Shown one piece after another: positions 1-7,358 of a DNA stretch of 45,461 bases (position 1 is its first letter; every line of letters starts with the position of its first letter). The stretch is from Phycisphaerales bacterium UBA6054 (GTDB lineage Bacteria > Planctomycetota > Phycisphaerae > Phycisphaerales > UBA1924). The translations under genes were made by a program, and so were the position numbers. A model generated the notes under the pieces. It was not told the DNA's origin. It worked only from the letters and a program-made list of their open reading frames with translations, and searched no databases. The stretch covers positions 1-45,461 of the forward strand of contig DIYM01000099.1 in assembly GCA_002429045.1 (NCBI GenBank), read 5' to 3'.

Positions 1-669
1 CCGCCGCCCCCTCCCCCTCCGCCGCCTCCTGGCGGTCCACCGCCCCCTCCGCCTCCGCCCACCGACGACGCGTGCTGTTTGGCCATCACCACCCGCCTCG
101 ACAACATCATCGCGTACGCCGACGCCGACCAGGACATCCAGTACGGCCAGTGGGAGGACCAACGCCGCATCCTCGGCGCGATCGAGCGATTCGTCGGCGG
201 CACCGACACAGGCCAGGAGGGCCAGTTCGAGCACTTTGTCCGCCGCATGATCAGCGACGACGACTCCATGCGCAACCGCGTCGATGACGCCCTCTGGACC
301 ATCGCCGACTACCTCCTCGTCATCAAGGACGCTCTGGAGCCCGATCCCGACAGCGAGCCCGACGACCTGCGCGCATACGACCCCGGCGATCTGCCCCAGT
401 CCTTGCACGAGAACCTCGGCGCCGAGATGTCCAACCGCGGGTTCGCACTTCCTGGCATCGACCAGTACAGTGATTCCGGAGCGGTCCCCCAGTGGTCCTT
501 CTCGCTCTCGGTGCCCGCGTTCGGCGGCATCCTGCCGCCCACGCTCGAGTTCGATGTCGACTGGTCGCCCTTCGTCCCGATCCGCCCGCTCGTCCACGCC
601 ACCATCTACATCTTGGTCGCCCTGCAGTGCCTCCTGCTGCTCTGGGAAGAGTTCCGGAGGTACGGATGA
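1..669 (+). CDS. Proline-rich, C-terminally membrane-anchored protein, inovirus adsorption (pIII)-like, 5' end missing
   Basis: The reading frame is open from the first base, so the start lies outside the window. The visible part begins with about 20 residues that are almost all proline (a broken polyproline run), then an acidic, polar region of about 160 residues, then a single hydrophobic segment near the end (about residues 200-217, HATIYILVALQCLLLLW) followed by a short basic tail. A proline- or glycine-rich linker plus one C-terminal anchor is the architecture of filamentous-phage adsorption proteins, which sit at the virion tip. No sequence motif proves this; the assignment rests on architecture and on the position just before a pVI-like protein and a Zot ATPase. 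The stop overlaps the next start (ATGA), suggesting translational coupling. A host surface protein is the alternative. Confidence 0.5.
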   Translation, partial: PPPPPPPPPPGGPPPPPPPPTDDACCLAITTRLDNIIAYADADQDIQYGQWEDQRRILGAIERFVGGTDTGQEGQFEHFVRRMISDDDSMRNRVDDALWTIADYLLVIKDALEPDPDSEPDDLRAYDPGDLPQSLHENLGAEMSNRGFALPGIDQYSDSGAVPQWSFSLSVPAFGGILPPTLEFDVDWSPFVPIRPLVHATIYILVALQCLLLLWEEFRRYG

Positions 670-968
670 GCTACATCCTCTATCAGATCTGGCACTGGAT
701 CGTCGGTGTCGCCCAGGGCGTTGTCGACGCCTTCATCAACCTCCCACGCCAGATCCTCGACGCCGTCGTCCAACTGCTGCCCGACGGCATCGTGAACTAC
801 TTCACCGACACGATCGACGTTGCTGCCCTTGCCTCGATCGTCGCCGATGTCACCTGGATCATCCCGTTCTGGGGCGTGATGGCCATCTACGTCAACTGCT
901 ACGCCCTGATCGCGAGCGTCCGTCTCATCCGCTGGGTCTTGGCCTTCGTCCCGACGATCGGCGGCTGA
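666..968 (+). CDS. Small hydrophobic membrane protein, inovirus pVI/minor-coat-like
   Basis: This is a 100-residue protein with three hydrophobic stretches: around residues 6-24 (IWHWIVGVAQGVVDAFI), 45-75 (IDVAALASIVADVTWIIPFW) and 78-97. Small polytopic proteins of this size between the adsorption protein and Zot are typical of filamentous phages (pVI or DUF2523-type), where they cap the virion end and help release it from the inner membrane. The start overlaps the stop of the upstream gene by four bases, and its own stop overlaps the Zot start (TGATG), so the three genes are probably translated as a unit. The family is inferred mainly from size, topology and order. The sequence alone would not identify it. 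Confidence 0.55.
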   Translation: MSYILYQIWHWIVGVAQGVVDAFINLPRQILDAVVQLLPDGIVNYFTDTIDVAALASIVADVTWIIPFWGVMAIYVNCYALIASVRLIRWVLAFVPTIGG

Positions 969-2356
969 TGGGCGTCGAGTCGCTCGATTACGGCGTGGAG
1001 ATCATCCACGGGATCATGGGTTCCGGGAAGTCGTTCTTCTGCGTGCGTCGTGCGCTCCAGTCCGTCGAGCAGCACCGACGGCCGCTCTACACGAACCTTC
1101 CGATGAAGTGGCCTCTGGTCAAGGCGTACCTCCGCAACCGCGGGGGCGAGGAACTCGCCAATCTCTTCCGTCGTCTCGACGAGAGCCACTGGCGCGCCTT
1201 CCTCAAACGCCAGCACACATGGGCGACGTTCCGTGAGCAGCTTTCGAAGAAGACCCCGGCGAACCTCGACCCCGACCAGCTCGCCGAACTGTCTGAGGCT
1301 TGCGGCGACTCCCCGGCGAAGCTCCTGCCGCAGCACAAGTTCTTCCCCCGCCAGCTCACTGCGTGGTTCGTCAAGCTCCACGGCGACCACATCACCGACG
1401 GCCCGGACGCCAACTGGATCCCGCCCGGCGCCATCATCTGCATCGACGAGGCCCAGCACTGGCACCCGATGATGAAGCAGGCCAACGACCCCAACCGGGC
1501 CGACCTCCTGGCCTACGTCACCATGTGCCGCCACCACGTCCATTGGCTCTGGATCATCACCCAGGACCCGGCCAACATCGCGATCGAGTGGCGACGCCAC
1601 CGCCACTACGAATGGCGGGTCTGGAACCGCGGGGAAGACCGGCTGGCTTGGGGCATCCGCTGCAAGCACATCGGCCTGCGTGCGATGGGGTACGAACGCG
1701 CGACCCCCGACCAACTGGACGCCATGCAATCCCGCCCCGGCAGCGACAACGCCAAGCCAACCGAGAAGTTCACCATCCTGCCGTGGCTGCCGTACAACGG
1801 CGTGTTCTTCCGTCTGTACTCGTCGCACACGCACATCGGCAGCAAGCGGCAGCTCGCTCGCGAGATGCGGCAGTTCCGCATCGCCTCCGGCCTCACCGAA
1901 CGCGGCGCCGTCGCCCGCCAGATCGAACCCAAAGACAAGGAGCCAACCGTGCGCGTCCTCCGTCGCTTCCTTCGTACCGCCGCCGTGCTCGTTGGCGCGT
2001 GCGGCATCTCCTACTTCATCGGCTCGCTCGGGAAAGGGGTGCCCAATGCCGAACAACCCGTCGTCGAACAGGTCCAACTCCCGCCCATCGAATGGCCCCG
2101 CTGGAACGCCCGCGGCTCCCGCCCATTCATCGCAAACACGCGCGTCGCGGTGGGTGACTCGATCGTCCCCGGCCGCGTGGTCCTGGACTTCATCGCTGCC
2201 GACGGTCGCTCTCTTGTGCTGCGTGTGGACGGCGTCGATTGGTGGCTGTGGGAGTGGGGGGAAACGCAACCCGTCCGAGTGGGTGCAATCGAGGATGTCC
2301 GAGCTGCGGTCGGAAGAGCACTGGCGGCCGACGGGGAACGTGCCCCCGACGCCTGA
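968..2356 (+). CDS. Zot/pI-like filamentous phage assembly ATPase
   Basis: This 462-residue protein has a P-loop near its N-terminus (GIMGSGKS, about residues 15-22) and a Walker B strand IICIDEAQHW (about residues 156-165). About 30 residues later comes the Zot-type stretch WIITQDPANIAIEWRRH, resembling the 'TQ...id..iR' signature of pI/Zot proteins. One transmembrane segment lies near residues 335-355 (TAAVLVGACGISYFIGSLG), followed by a C-terminal domain of about 100 residues that would be periplasmic. In filamentous phages pI/Zot is the inner-membrane motor that extrudes the virion through the secretin, and a secretin gene follows directly. The start was chosen by the TGATG overlap with the upstream gene. 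This is the strongest family call in the phage-like block. Confidence 0.85.
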   Translation: MGVESLDYGVEIIHGIMGSGKSFFCVRRALQSVEQHRRPLYTNLPMKWPLVKAYLRNRGGEELANLFRRLDESHWRAFLKRQHTWATFREQLSKKTPANLDPDQLAELSEACGDSPAKLLPQHKFFPRQLTAWFVKLHGDHITDGPDANWIPPGAIICIDEAQHWHPMMKQANDPNRADLLAYVTMCRHHVHWLWIITQDPANIAIEWRRHRHYEWRVWNRGEDRLAWGIRCKHIGLRAMGYERATPDQLDAMQSRPGSDNAKPTEKFTILPWLPYNGVFFRLYSSHTHIGSKRQLAREMRQFRIASGLTERGAVARQIEPKDKEPTVRVLRRFLRTAAVLVGACGISYFIGSLGKGVPNAEQPVVEQVQLPPIEWPRWNARGSRPFIANTRVAVGDSIVPGRVVLDFIAADGRSLVLRVDGVDWWLWEWGETQPVRVGAIEDVRAAVGRALAADGERAPDA

Positions 2357-3464
2357 CCCGCCCCGGCGCGACACCAAGCCCTGGGACGCCCCTTCCGTCT
2401 CGATCTCGACGGTCGACTCACCGGCATCGATGATCCTGCTCGACATGGCCGACCAGGCGGGCCTGTCGATCATCGTCCCGCCGAACGTCTCAGATCAGCT
2501 TCTCACCGTCGATCTGCGCGACGTTCCGGCCCGCGATGCGTTCGACCGGGTAGGGGCCCTGCTCGATTACGCGCCGTACCTCACCGGCGGGACCGTCCAC
2601 TTCGAGCCGATCGATCGCCAGGTCTCGGCGTTCACGGTGTTCCGTGCGGGCCATGCCGAGACCACGCAGCTCTCCGACGCCCTGCGAGCCGTGGCGGGCC
2701 CCGAGGCCGTCGTCGCGACCTTCGGCGACCGCATGGTCGTCGCGGGCTCCCAGCGTGCCGTGGACGCAGCCAACGAGCTTGCTGACGGCTTCCTCACCGG
2801 CCCGGACGGCTGGCGTCTCGAAGTCCGGGTCGTGTCCATCTCCGACACGCTCCGCCGCCAACTCGGTTTCGACTGGGACCTCTCGGCCGAGGCCGCGATC
2901 AGCCCTCGGGCGTCAACCGGCGACCTCGCCGGAACGGTGCTCACCGGCGCCAGCGCCGGCATCGTCGTCCGCGTGCTGGCCGAGGCGACCGAGCAGGGGA
3001 CCGAGGCGTTCGTCGAGACCTCGGCAACCCTCTACGTGCTCGAAGGCGGCCAGGCCTCGATCAACCAGGGCGACCGCGTCCCCATCCCCCGGTTTCAGAC
3101 CTCCCCGGAGGGCACGACAACCGTCGTCGGCTTCGACTACATCGAGACCGGTTTCACCCTTGACGCGTCTGCCCAACGCGTCCCTGGTGGCGTCCGTCTC
3201 GCCCTCGAGCCCGTCATCTCCAATGTCACCGGTTTCGTCGAGCAGGCTCCGATTACGACCGAGTCTCGCGTCAATGTCGAAGCTGTGGTCACCTCGGGCG
3301 ACTGGCTTGTCGTCTCCGGTCTTCGAGCCGCCCAGGGCTCCATAACTACCGGCCGACTTCCAGGGACCCGATCTTTCCTCTTCCAAACCAAAGACAACAC
3401 AATTTCTGAAACCAGCCTTGTTGTACTCTTACGTGCCGACCGCGTGTATGCTTCGGATATATGA
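2295..3464 (+). CDS. Secretin (pIV-like outer-membrane channel), start uncertain
   Basis: The protein shows the N-domain pattern of secretins (SISTVDSPASMILLDMADQA onward, with LTVDLRDVPARDAF). It continues through a segment ATLYVLEGGQASINQGDRVP and a C-terminal secretin core with VPGGVRLALEPVIS, SRVNVEAVVTSGDWLVVSGL and a final ETSLVVLLRADRV strand. Secretins form the outer-membrane exit pore used by filamentous phages and type II/IV machines. The ATG at 2295 keeps the N-domain intact but overlaps Zot by 62 bases and gives no visible signal peptide. The ATG at 2430 would cut into the N-domain. Export would need an unrecognised signal or a different start. Base composition turns AT-richer from about 3340, within the last ~40 codons. 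The stop overlaps the next gene by four bases. Confidence 0.75.
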   Translation: MSELRSEEHWRPTGNVPPTPDPPRRDTKPWDAPSVSISTVDSPASMILLDMADQAGLSIIVPPNVSDQLLTVDLRDVPARDAFDRVGALLDYAPYLTGGTVHFEPIDRQVSAFTVFRAGHAETTQLSDALRAVAGPEAVVATFGDRMVVAGSQRAVDAANELADGFLTGPDGWRLEVRVVSISDTLRRQLGFDWDLSAEAAISPRASTGDLAGTVLTGASAGIVVRVLAEATEQGTEAFVETSATLYVLEGGQASINQGDRVPIPRFQTSPEGTTTVVGFDYIETGFTLDASAQRVPGGVRLALEPVISNVTGFVEQAPITTESRVNVEAVVTSGDWLVVSGLRAAQGSITTGRLPGTRSFLFQTKDNTISETSLVVLLRADRVYASDI

Positions 3465-4375
3465 CACTCAACCATTACCCGCAGGTTACTGAACCCGATC
3501 CCAACCTTTATCTCTGGCGGTACATGCCGTTTCCGGATTTTCATTACTGGGTCGAACACCGATGCCTGCCATTCAAGCAAAAGAGTGTTTTGGCACGCTC
3601 CGATCCTCGGGAGGGGGGGCTAGGCAGTATCTCGATCATGAAGGCAGTGCACCAGCATCGCCGTCTACTAGAACAATACACTGCAAATGATCAAAATCCC
3701 GGTGAAGTACCAAATCAGGACGATATACTCGACAGAATTTTTAATTGTATAAAGTCTGATGAGACAGACTTTGAGAAAGAAGTAAACCAGTATTACATAT
3801 CTTGTTGGCATGCGGCGGCTCACGAGTCGCTTGCAATGTGGCAGCTTTACTGCCCAGATCATACAGGCGTTGCAGTGCGCATTCGGGCTGGATCTTTGCT
3901 TCATTATCTGGAATCTCACGATCACTCAGTCACGGCCAGCATGGTCAAGTATGGCGACCTCGGGGGATTTATGGGCTTCGTACACAAGCTCCCCACGGAC
4001 AGTCTTGCTCGTTACCGACTCTTTACAAAGGCAACTCACTTTCAACACGAGAAAGAGTTTCGCATACTTATTCACAGTTCCGACATTACCATGAATACTA
4101 CAGGCCTGCTGAGTTACGATTTCCCATTCGATTTGACGGACATTGCTCTTTCCGACAAACCCGCAGCCGACATAAATTTACCACTATCGATTTATGTAAA
4201 GCCAGGTACGGGCGACTGGTTCCGTCGTCATCTTGCCAAGTGGCTAAGTACCAAGGGCTTTTCTGGTTACGTAATGAAATCCCAAATCGACATGCAAGAT
4301 CCAACCATGACTGAGGTCGCAACTGCGATTGATCGATCTCTTCGTACGGACCCCGACAAATCCTCCTCACCGTAA
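3461..4375 (+). CDS. DUF2971-family protein, AT-rich cargo gene
   Basis: This 304-residue soluble protein carries the DUF2971 core CWHAAAHESLAMWQLYC followed by GVAVRI (about residues 115-142), and later FTKATHFQHEKEFRI. The family is common near phage-defence and mobile loci, but its biochemical role is not established. Base composition and codon use differ sharply from everything around it, with many AT-ending codons such as aat, tat and ata, so a separate origin is likely. Its ATG overlaps the secretin stop (ATGA), which places it in the same transcript and suggests translational coupling to the phage-like operon. It is best read as a cargo gene carried by the element. A role in superinfection exclusion or host defence would be a guess. 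Confidence 0.8.
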   Translation: MTLNHYPQVTEPDPNLYLWRYMPFPDFHYWVEHRCLPFKQKSVLARSDPREGGLGSISIMKAVHQHRRLLEQYTANDQNPGEVPNQDDILDRIFNCIKSDETDFEKEVNQYYISCWHAAAHESLAMWQLYCPDHTGVAVRIRAGSLLHYLESHDHSVTASMVKYGDLGGFMGFVHKLPTDSLARYRLFTKATHFQHEKEFRILIHSSDITMNTTGLLSYDFPFDLTDIALSDKPAADINLPLSIYVKPGTGDWFRRHLAKWLSTKGFSGYVMKSQIDMQDPTMTEVATAIDRSLRTDPDKSSSP

Positions 4376-4392
4376 GTAGCAGCGCAGCGACC

Positions 4393-4456
4393 GCGGGCCC
4401 GCCTACCCGGGCCCGCCCCGGCGCCTACCGCCGGGCCTGTGGCGGCTATCCGCCAC
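4393..4456. repeat. Three tandem GC-rich hairpins, two with CCTAC loops
   Basis: Three perfect inverted repeats lie back to back, 17 bases after the DUF2971 stop. The first has a 9-bp stem (4393-4401/4407+1-4416) with loop CCTACC. The second has a 7-bp stem (4417-4423/4429-4435) with loop CCTAC. The third has a 7-bp stem (4439-4445/4450-4456) with loop CTAT. There is no T tract, so a simple intrinsic terminator is unlikely. Filamentous phages keep a replication origin and packaging signal as hairpins in the main intergenic region, and this cluster sits in the largest gap of the phage-like block. That function is inferred. Confidence 0.6.
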
Positions 4457-4537
4457 GTAAGCCGGGCCAGAAACCTAGCGTCACGCGGAGGCCCTCACCC
4501 CGGCGCGCACGTTCGTCTCTACAAGCCCAGAAGCCAC

Positions 4538-4861
4538 ATGCCCACTCGATCCAAGAAGCTTCTGCAGATCCGCCAGCACCGCAGTGCGCTGGAGTGGTGG
4601 ACGTATCAGCATCACAAGCACCCCCTCGGCCTGGTCCCCATCCCAACGGCCGCCCGCATGCTCGGCGTCTCCACGCGTCGCGTGCGCTCACTGATCCAGG
4701 ACGGTCGGCTCGATGTTGTCGAGGGCATGCCCGGAGGGAACTCCAGGGACCGCTTCATCCCGGGCGTCCAACTGATCAACGCCCCATTCGCCCTGAACCG
4801 CGGCCGCCCCGGCCAGTGGGGGGGTTCCCGGAGTCCCAACTCCCGCCGCCAATACCCTTGA
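4538..4861 (+). CDS. Small helix-turn-helix DNA-binding protein (excisionase/MerR-like)
   Basis: This 107-residue basic protein has a central helix-turn-helix-like segment, PIPTAARMLGVSTRRVRSLI, followed by QDGRLDVVEGMPGG. The pattern matches the 'tv.eaA.lLGvs..tVr.li..G.l' core of excisionase and MerR-type winged helices. The segments outside the motif are rich in Arg and Gln. The ATG at 4538 was preferred over an in-frame GTG at 4439, because the latter lies inside the third hairpin. The gene stands between the hairpin cluster and the polymerase gene, with 31 bases to the latter. It could be the element's regulator or a directionality factor; nothing in the sequence decides between them. 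Confidence 0.65.
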   Translation: MPTRSKKLLQIRQHRSALEWWTYQHHKHPLGLVPIPTAARMLGVSTRRVRSLIQDGRLDVVEGMPGGNSRDRFIPGVQLINAPFALNRGRPGQWGGSRSPNSRRQYP

Positions 4862-4892
4862 CGTACGGATTTCGTTAGGTACTCTCTCGGGC

Positions 4893-6143
4893 ATGCCAAA
4901 GCCCGTCGCCAAACCCCAGCCCGACCTCCGCATCCTGTTCGTCGACATGAACGCGTTCTTCGCTTCCGTGGAGAAGATGGACGACCCCGACCTGCACGAC
5001 CGCCCGGTCGTCGTCACCCCCATCGACGCTCCCACCGGCTGCTGCATCGCCTGTTCGTACGAGGCCCGCGCCCAAGGCGTCCGCACCGGCTGCATGGTCC
5101 GCGAGGCCAAGAAGCTCATCCCGGATGTCGTCGTCGCCCGCGCTCGCCCCGACCGCTACCTCCAGGTCCATCACCAGATCCTCGACGCCGTCGACACGGT
5201 CATCCCGGTCTCCGAGGTCATGTCCATCGATGAGTTCTGGTGTGAACTCATGCTCAACGAACGCCCACGCGCCGCCGTCGACCGCATCGCCGCGTCCATC
5301 AAGGCCGCGATCTGGTCACGCGTCGGGCGCATCACCTGCTCCATCGGTGTCGCGTCCAACACGCTCCTCGCCAAGGTCGCAGCAGGCATGAACAAGCCCG
5401 ACGGCTACACCGTCATCCCTCGTTCCACACTCCCAACCCCCCTGCTCGATCTCGGGCTCACGGACTTGCCCGGCATCAGCAAGGGCATCAAACGCCGCCT
5501 CCGCACAGCCGGGATCCTGACCGTCCCGGAACTCTTCGCACGCACTCCGAACGAGCTCCGCGACGCCTGGGGCAGCGTCCTCGGCGTGTACTGGTGGCAC
5601 TGGCTCCGCGGCGATGAGCTGCCCGGGCCCAAGGGCCACCGCCGCACCGTGGGCCATCAGCACGTCCTCGCTCCCGACCAGCGTTCATGGCCGAACGCTC
5701 GCGGCGTCGCGCTCAGGCTCCTCGCCAAGGCCACCCAGCGCATGCGCTCCCTCGACTACGTGGCGACCCGTCTCTCCCTCGACATCCGCTACCGCGATGG
5801 TTCATCCATGTTCGACTGGTCACCGGCTCCCCGCACCAACGACACCGCCGATCTCAACAGCATCCTCGGCGTGATGTGGTCGCAAGCGCAGCCCGGCACC
5901 GTTTTGCAGGTCGGCGTGCGCCTCGAAGGCCTCGAACCCATCGACACTCAGATCCCGCTCTTCGAGCACGAGCGTCAGCGCCGCGACCTCATGCGTGCCA
6001 TCGACGAGATCAACCAACGCGGCGGCGCCGACACCATCTACCTCGGCTCCATGCACGACCAGCGACGCACCGCGCCCCGCCGAATCCCTTTCGGCAAGCC
6101 ACCAGACCCCTCGCTCCCCGACGACGACGGTTCTCAGTGGTGA
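4893..6143 (+). CDS. Y-family (translesion) DNA polymerase, DinB/UmuC-like
   Basis: This 416-residue protein has the full Y-family signature set. It opens with ILFVDMNAFFASVE (first catalytic Asp), then SYEARAQGV for nucleotide contact, MSIDEFWCEL with the paired acidic residues, SIGVASNTLLAKVAAGMNKP, and a helix-hairpin-helix thumb LTDLPGISKGIKRRL. A little-finger region ends with RAIDEINQRGGADTIYLGS, similar to DinB proteins. It synthesises DNA across lesions. No C-terminal UmuC extension or clamp-binding peptide stands out. No LexA-like operator is obvious in the short upstream gap. The ATG at 4893 sits behind only a weak ribosome site. The gene borders the phage-like block on the host side, so it may be element cargo or a host gene at the junction. 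Confidence 0.9.
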   Translation: MPKPVAKPQPDLRILFVDMNAFFASVEKMDDPDLHDRPVVVTPIDAPTGCCIACSYEARAQGVRTGCMVREAKKLIPDVVVARARPDRYLQVHHQILDAVDTVIPVSEVMSIDEFWCELMLNERPRAAVDRIAASIKAAIWSRVGRITCSIGVASNTLLAKVAAGMNKPDGYTVIPRSTLPTPLLDLGLTDLPGISKGIKRRLRTAGILTVPELFARTPNELRDAWGSVLGVYWWHWLRGDELPGPKGHRRTVGHQHVLAPDQRSWPNARGVALRLLAKATQRMRSLDYVATRLSLDIRYRDGSSMFDWSPAPRTNDTADLNSILGVMWSQAQPGTVLQVGVRLEGLEPIDTQIPLFEHERQRRDLMRAIDEINQRGGADTIYLGSMHDQRRTAPRRIPFGKPPDPSLPDDDGSQW

Positions 6144-6358
6144 GCCCTCGAACCGTCCTCGATGTGCACAAACTCCCCTCTAGAATGCGTCTCACCGCCG
6201 AAAACCAAAAAACTTTCAACGGCGGCCCTCTCCCGTAAGCTCTGTGTTTTCAAGACCCTGTCTCAGACGACTCTGTTTTACAGAACATACATTCTCGGAC
6301 CTTACGGATGCTAGAGAGCTGACGGGGCCGCCCCATCAGGCGTCTTCAGGATCCACCC
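6144..6358. other. AT-richer non-coding junction between phage-like block and host genes
   Basis: No convincing gene lies in these 215 bases. The segment is less GC-rich than its flanks. It holds a weak hairpin (6195-6200/6220-6225) that could terminate the polymerase transcript. It also holds an inverted repeat CCGTAAG/CTTACGG (6233-6239 and 6301-6307) enclosing a T-rich core with the small palindrome TCTGTTTTACAGA. It is the natural place to look for the right attachment site of the element, but the left end is outside the window, so no direct repeat can be tested. Confidence 0.4.
6195..6225 (+). terminator. Weak hairpin after the polymerase gene
   Basis: A 6-bp GC stem (CCGCCG/CGGCGG) encloses a 19-base A-rich loop that may extend pairing through GAAA/TTTC. 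It starts 51 bases after the polymerase stop. There is no clear T run after it, so terminator function is tentative. Confidence 0.25.
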
Positions 6359-7312
6359 TCATCCGGCCAGTTCTGGTCTCGCGTGCACCCTCATCTTGGT
6401 CGGCCACACACCCAGGCTCAGGCGCTCGCCGGCTTCGAGTGTGCGGGGCAGCGGTGATTCCGCCTGCGGACGTTCGCCGTCGATCTGGATGTGGTTCGGC
6501 GGCGCGTCGGGACGCGTCTCGATCTCGAACGACGCGGCACGCAGTCGACGGATCCGCTTGGACCGCAGCTTGCAACGCAGGAAGTCGAACGCCGTCCCGA
6601 CCGAGGTGGTCGAGCCGAGCAACGCGAGGTCGAGTTGCCCGTCATTGATCTCGGCGCCGCGGCACGGGTCCATGCGGAGCGCGTACGCGGGGATGTTGCT
6701 CACCACGGCCGTCCCCGAAAACGGGAACGGCTCGGCAGGGGGGTTCCGGCCCGGCGTGATGCTCAGGCGTGCGATGCGCGGGCGGAGCCCCTCGGCGATC
6801 GACGGGAGCACGTACATCGCGTGACCCCCCTTCCCGCCCCGGACGTTCTCGACGCGGTGGATGACCGAGGCGTCGATGCCCAGGGAGCACATGAGCGCGA
6901 ACGGCACGCCGTTGGCCGAGCCGAGATCGATCTCGATCGGGGGGTGATCCCGCTCGATCGCGTCGGCCGCGGGCTCGGGCTGCCGGGGCATCCCGAAGTA
7001 CCTGGCAAAGAGGTTCTCGGTCCCGGTCGCGAGGTGATAGACAGGCACACCGAGTTCGGCGGCGTCTGCGCAGGAGTGATGCACGGTGCCATCGCCCCCG
7101 ATGATGACGAGCCGGTCCGAGCCCCCTGCCGCGGACGCGAGGTCCAGATCATGCCCGAGGGCCGGTCGGTTGATCGAGTGCCCGCGCGAAGACAGGATCG
7201 AATCGAGTTCGTCGGCCAGCCGCATCGCCTTGCCGCGTCCGGATCTTCGGTTGGCGAGGAGGGTGATCTGCACGGGCGGGTCGGGTGCTCTCGCAGCGGC
7301 TGGTTCGTCCAT
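6359..7312 (-). CDS. Diacylglycerol/sphingosine kinase-family lipid kinase
   Basis: This protein of about 317 residues has the DAGK catalytic pattern. It opens with the strand ITLLANRRSGRG, then the nucleotide-binding motif VIIGGDGTVHHSC, then LATGTENLFARYF, where the usual 'P.GT.NdfAR' has ATGTEN. A C-terminal domain follows with IDGERPQAESP. Such enzymes phosphorylate diacylglycerol or related lipids, recycling lipid turnover products at the membrane. The ATG at 7312 was chosen because it follows an AGGGGG stretch and leaves 46 bases for the divergent promoter. An ATG at 7360 would overlap the start of the divergent aminopeptidase gene. Substrate cannot be told from sequence. Confidence 0.85.
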   Translation of the reverse strand: MDEPAAARAPDPPVQITLLANRRSGRGKAMRLADELDSILSSRGHSINRPALGHDLDLASAAGGSDRLVIIGGDGTVHHSCADAAELGVPVYHLATGTENLFARYFGMPRQPEPAADAIERDHPPIEIDLGSANGVPFALMCSLGIDASVIHRVENVRGGKGGHAMYVLPSIAEGLRPRIARLSITPGRNPPAEPFPFSGTAVVSNIPAYALRMDPCRGAEINDGQLDLALLGSTTSVGTAFDFLRCKLRSKRIRRLRAASFEIETRPDAPPNHIQIDGERPQAESPLPRTLEAGERLSLGVWPTKMRVHARPELAG

Positions 7313-7358
7313 CGGCAGAACCCCCTGCCGCATGCGTTCTGCACCTATCATCGCCCCC

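Noticed and set aside
899..2473. 524-residue open frame on the - strand
   Set aside because: It lies antisense to the Zot gene, which has clear Walker motifs and start/stop overlaps with its neighbours.
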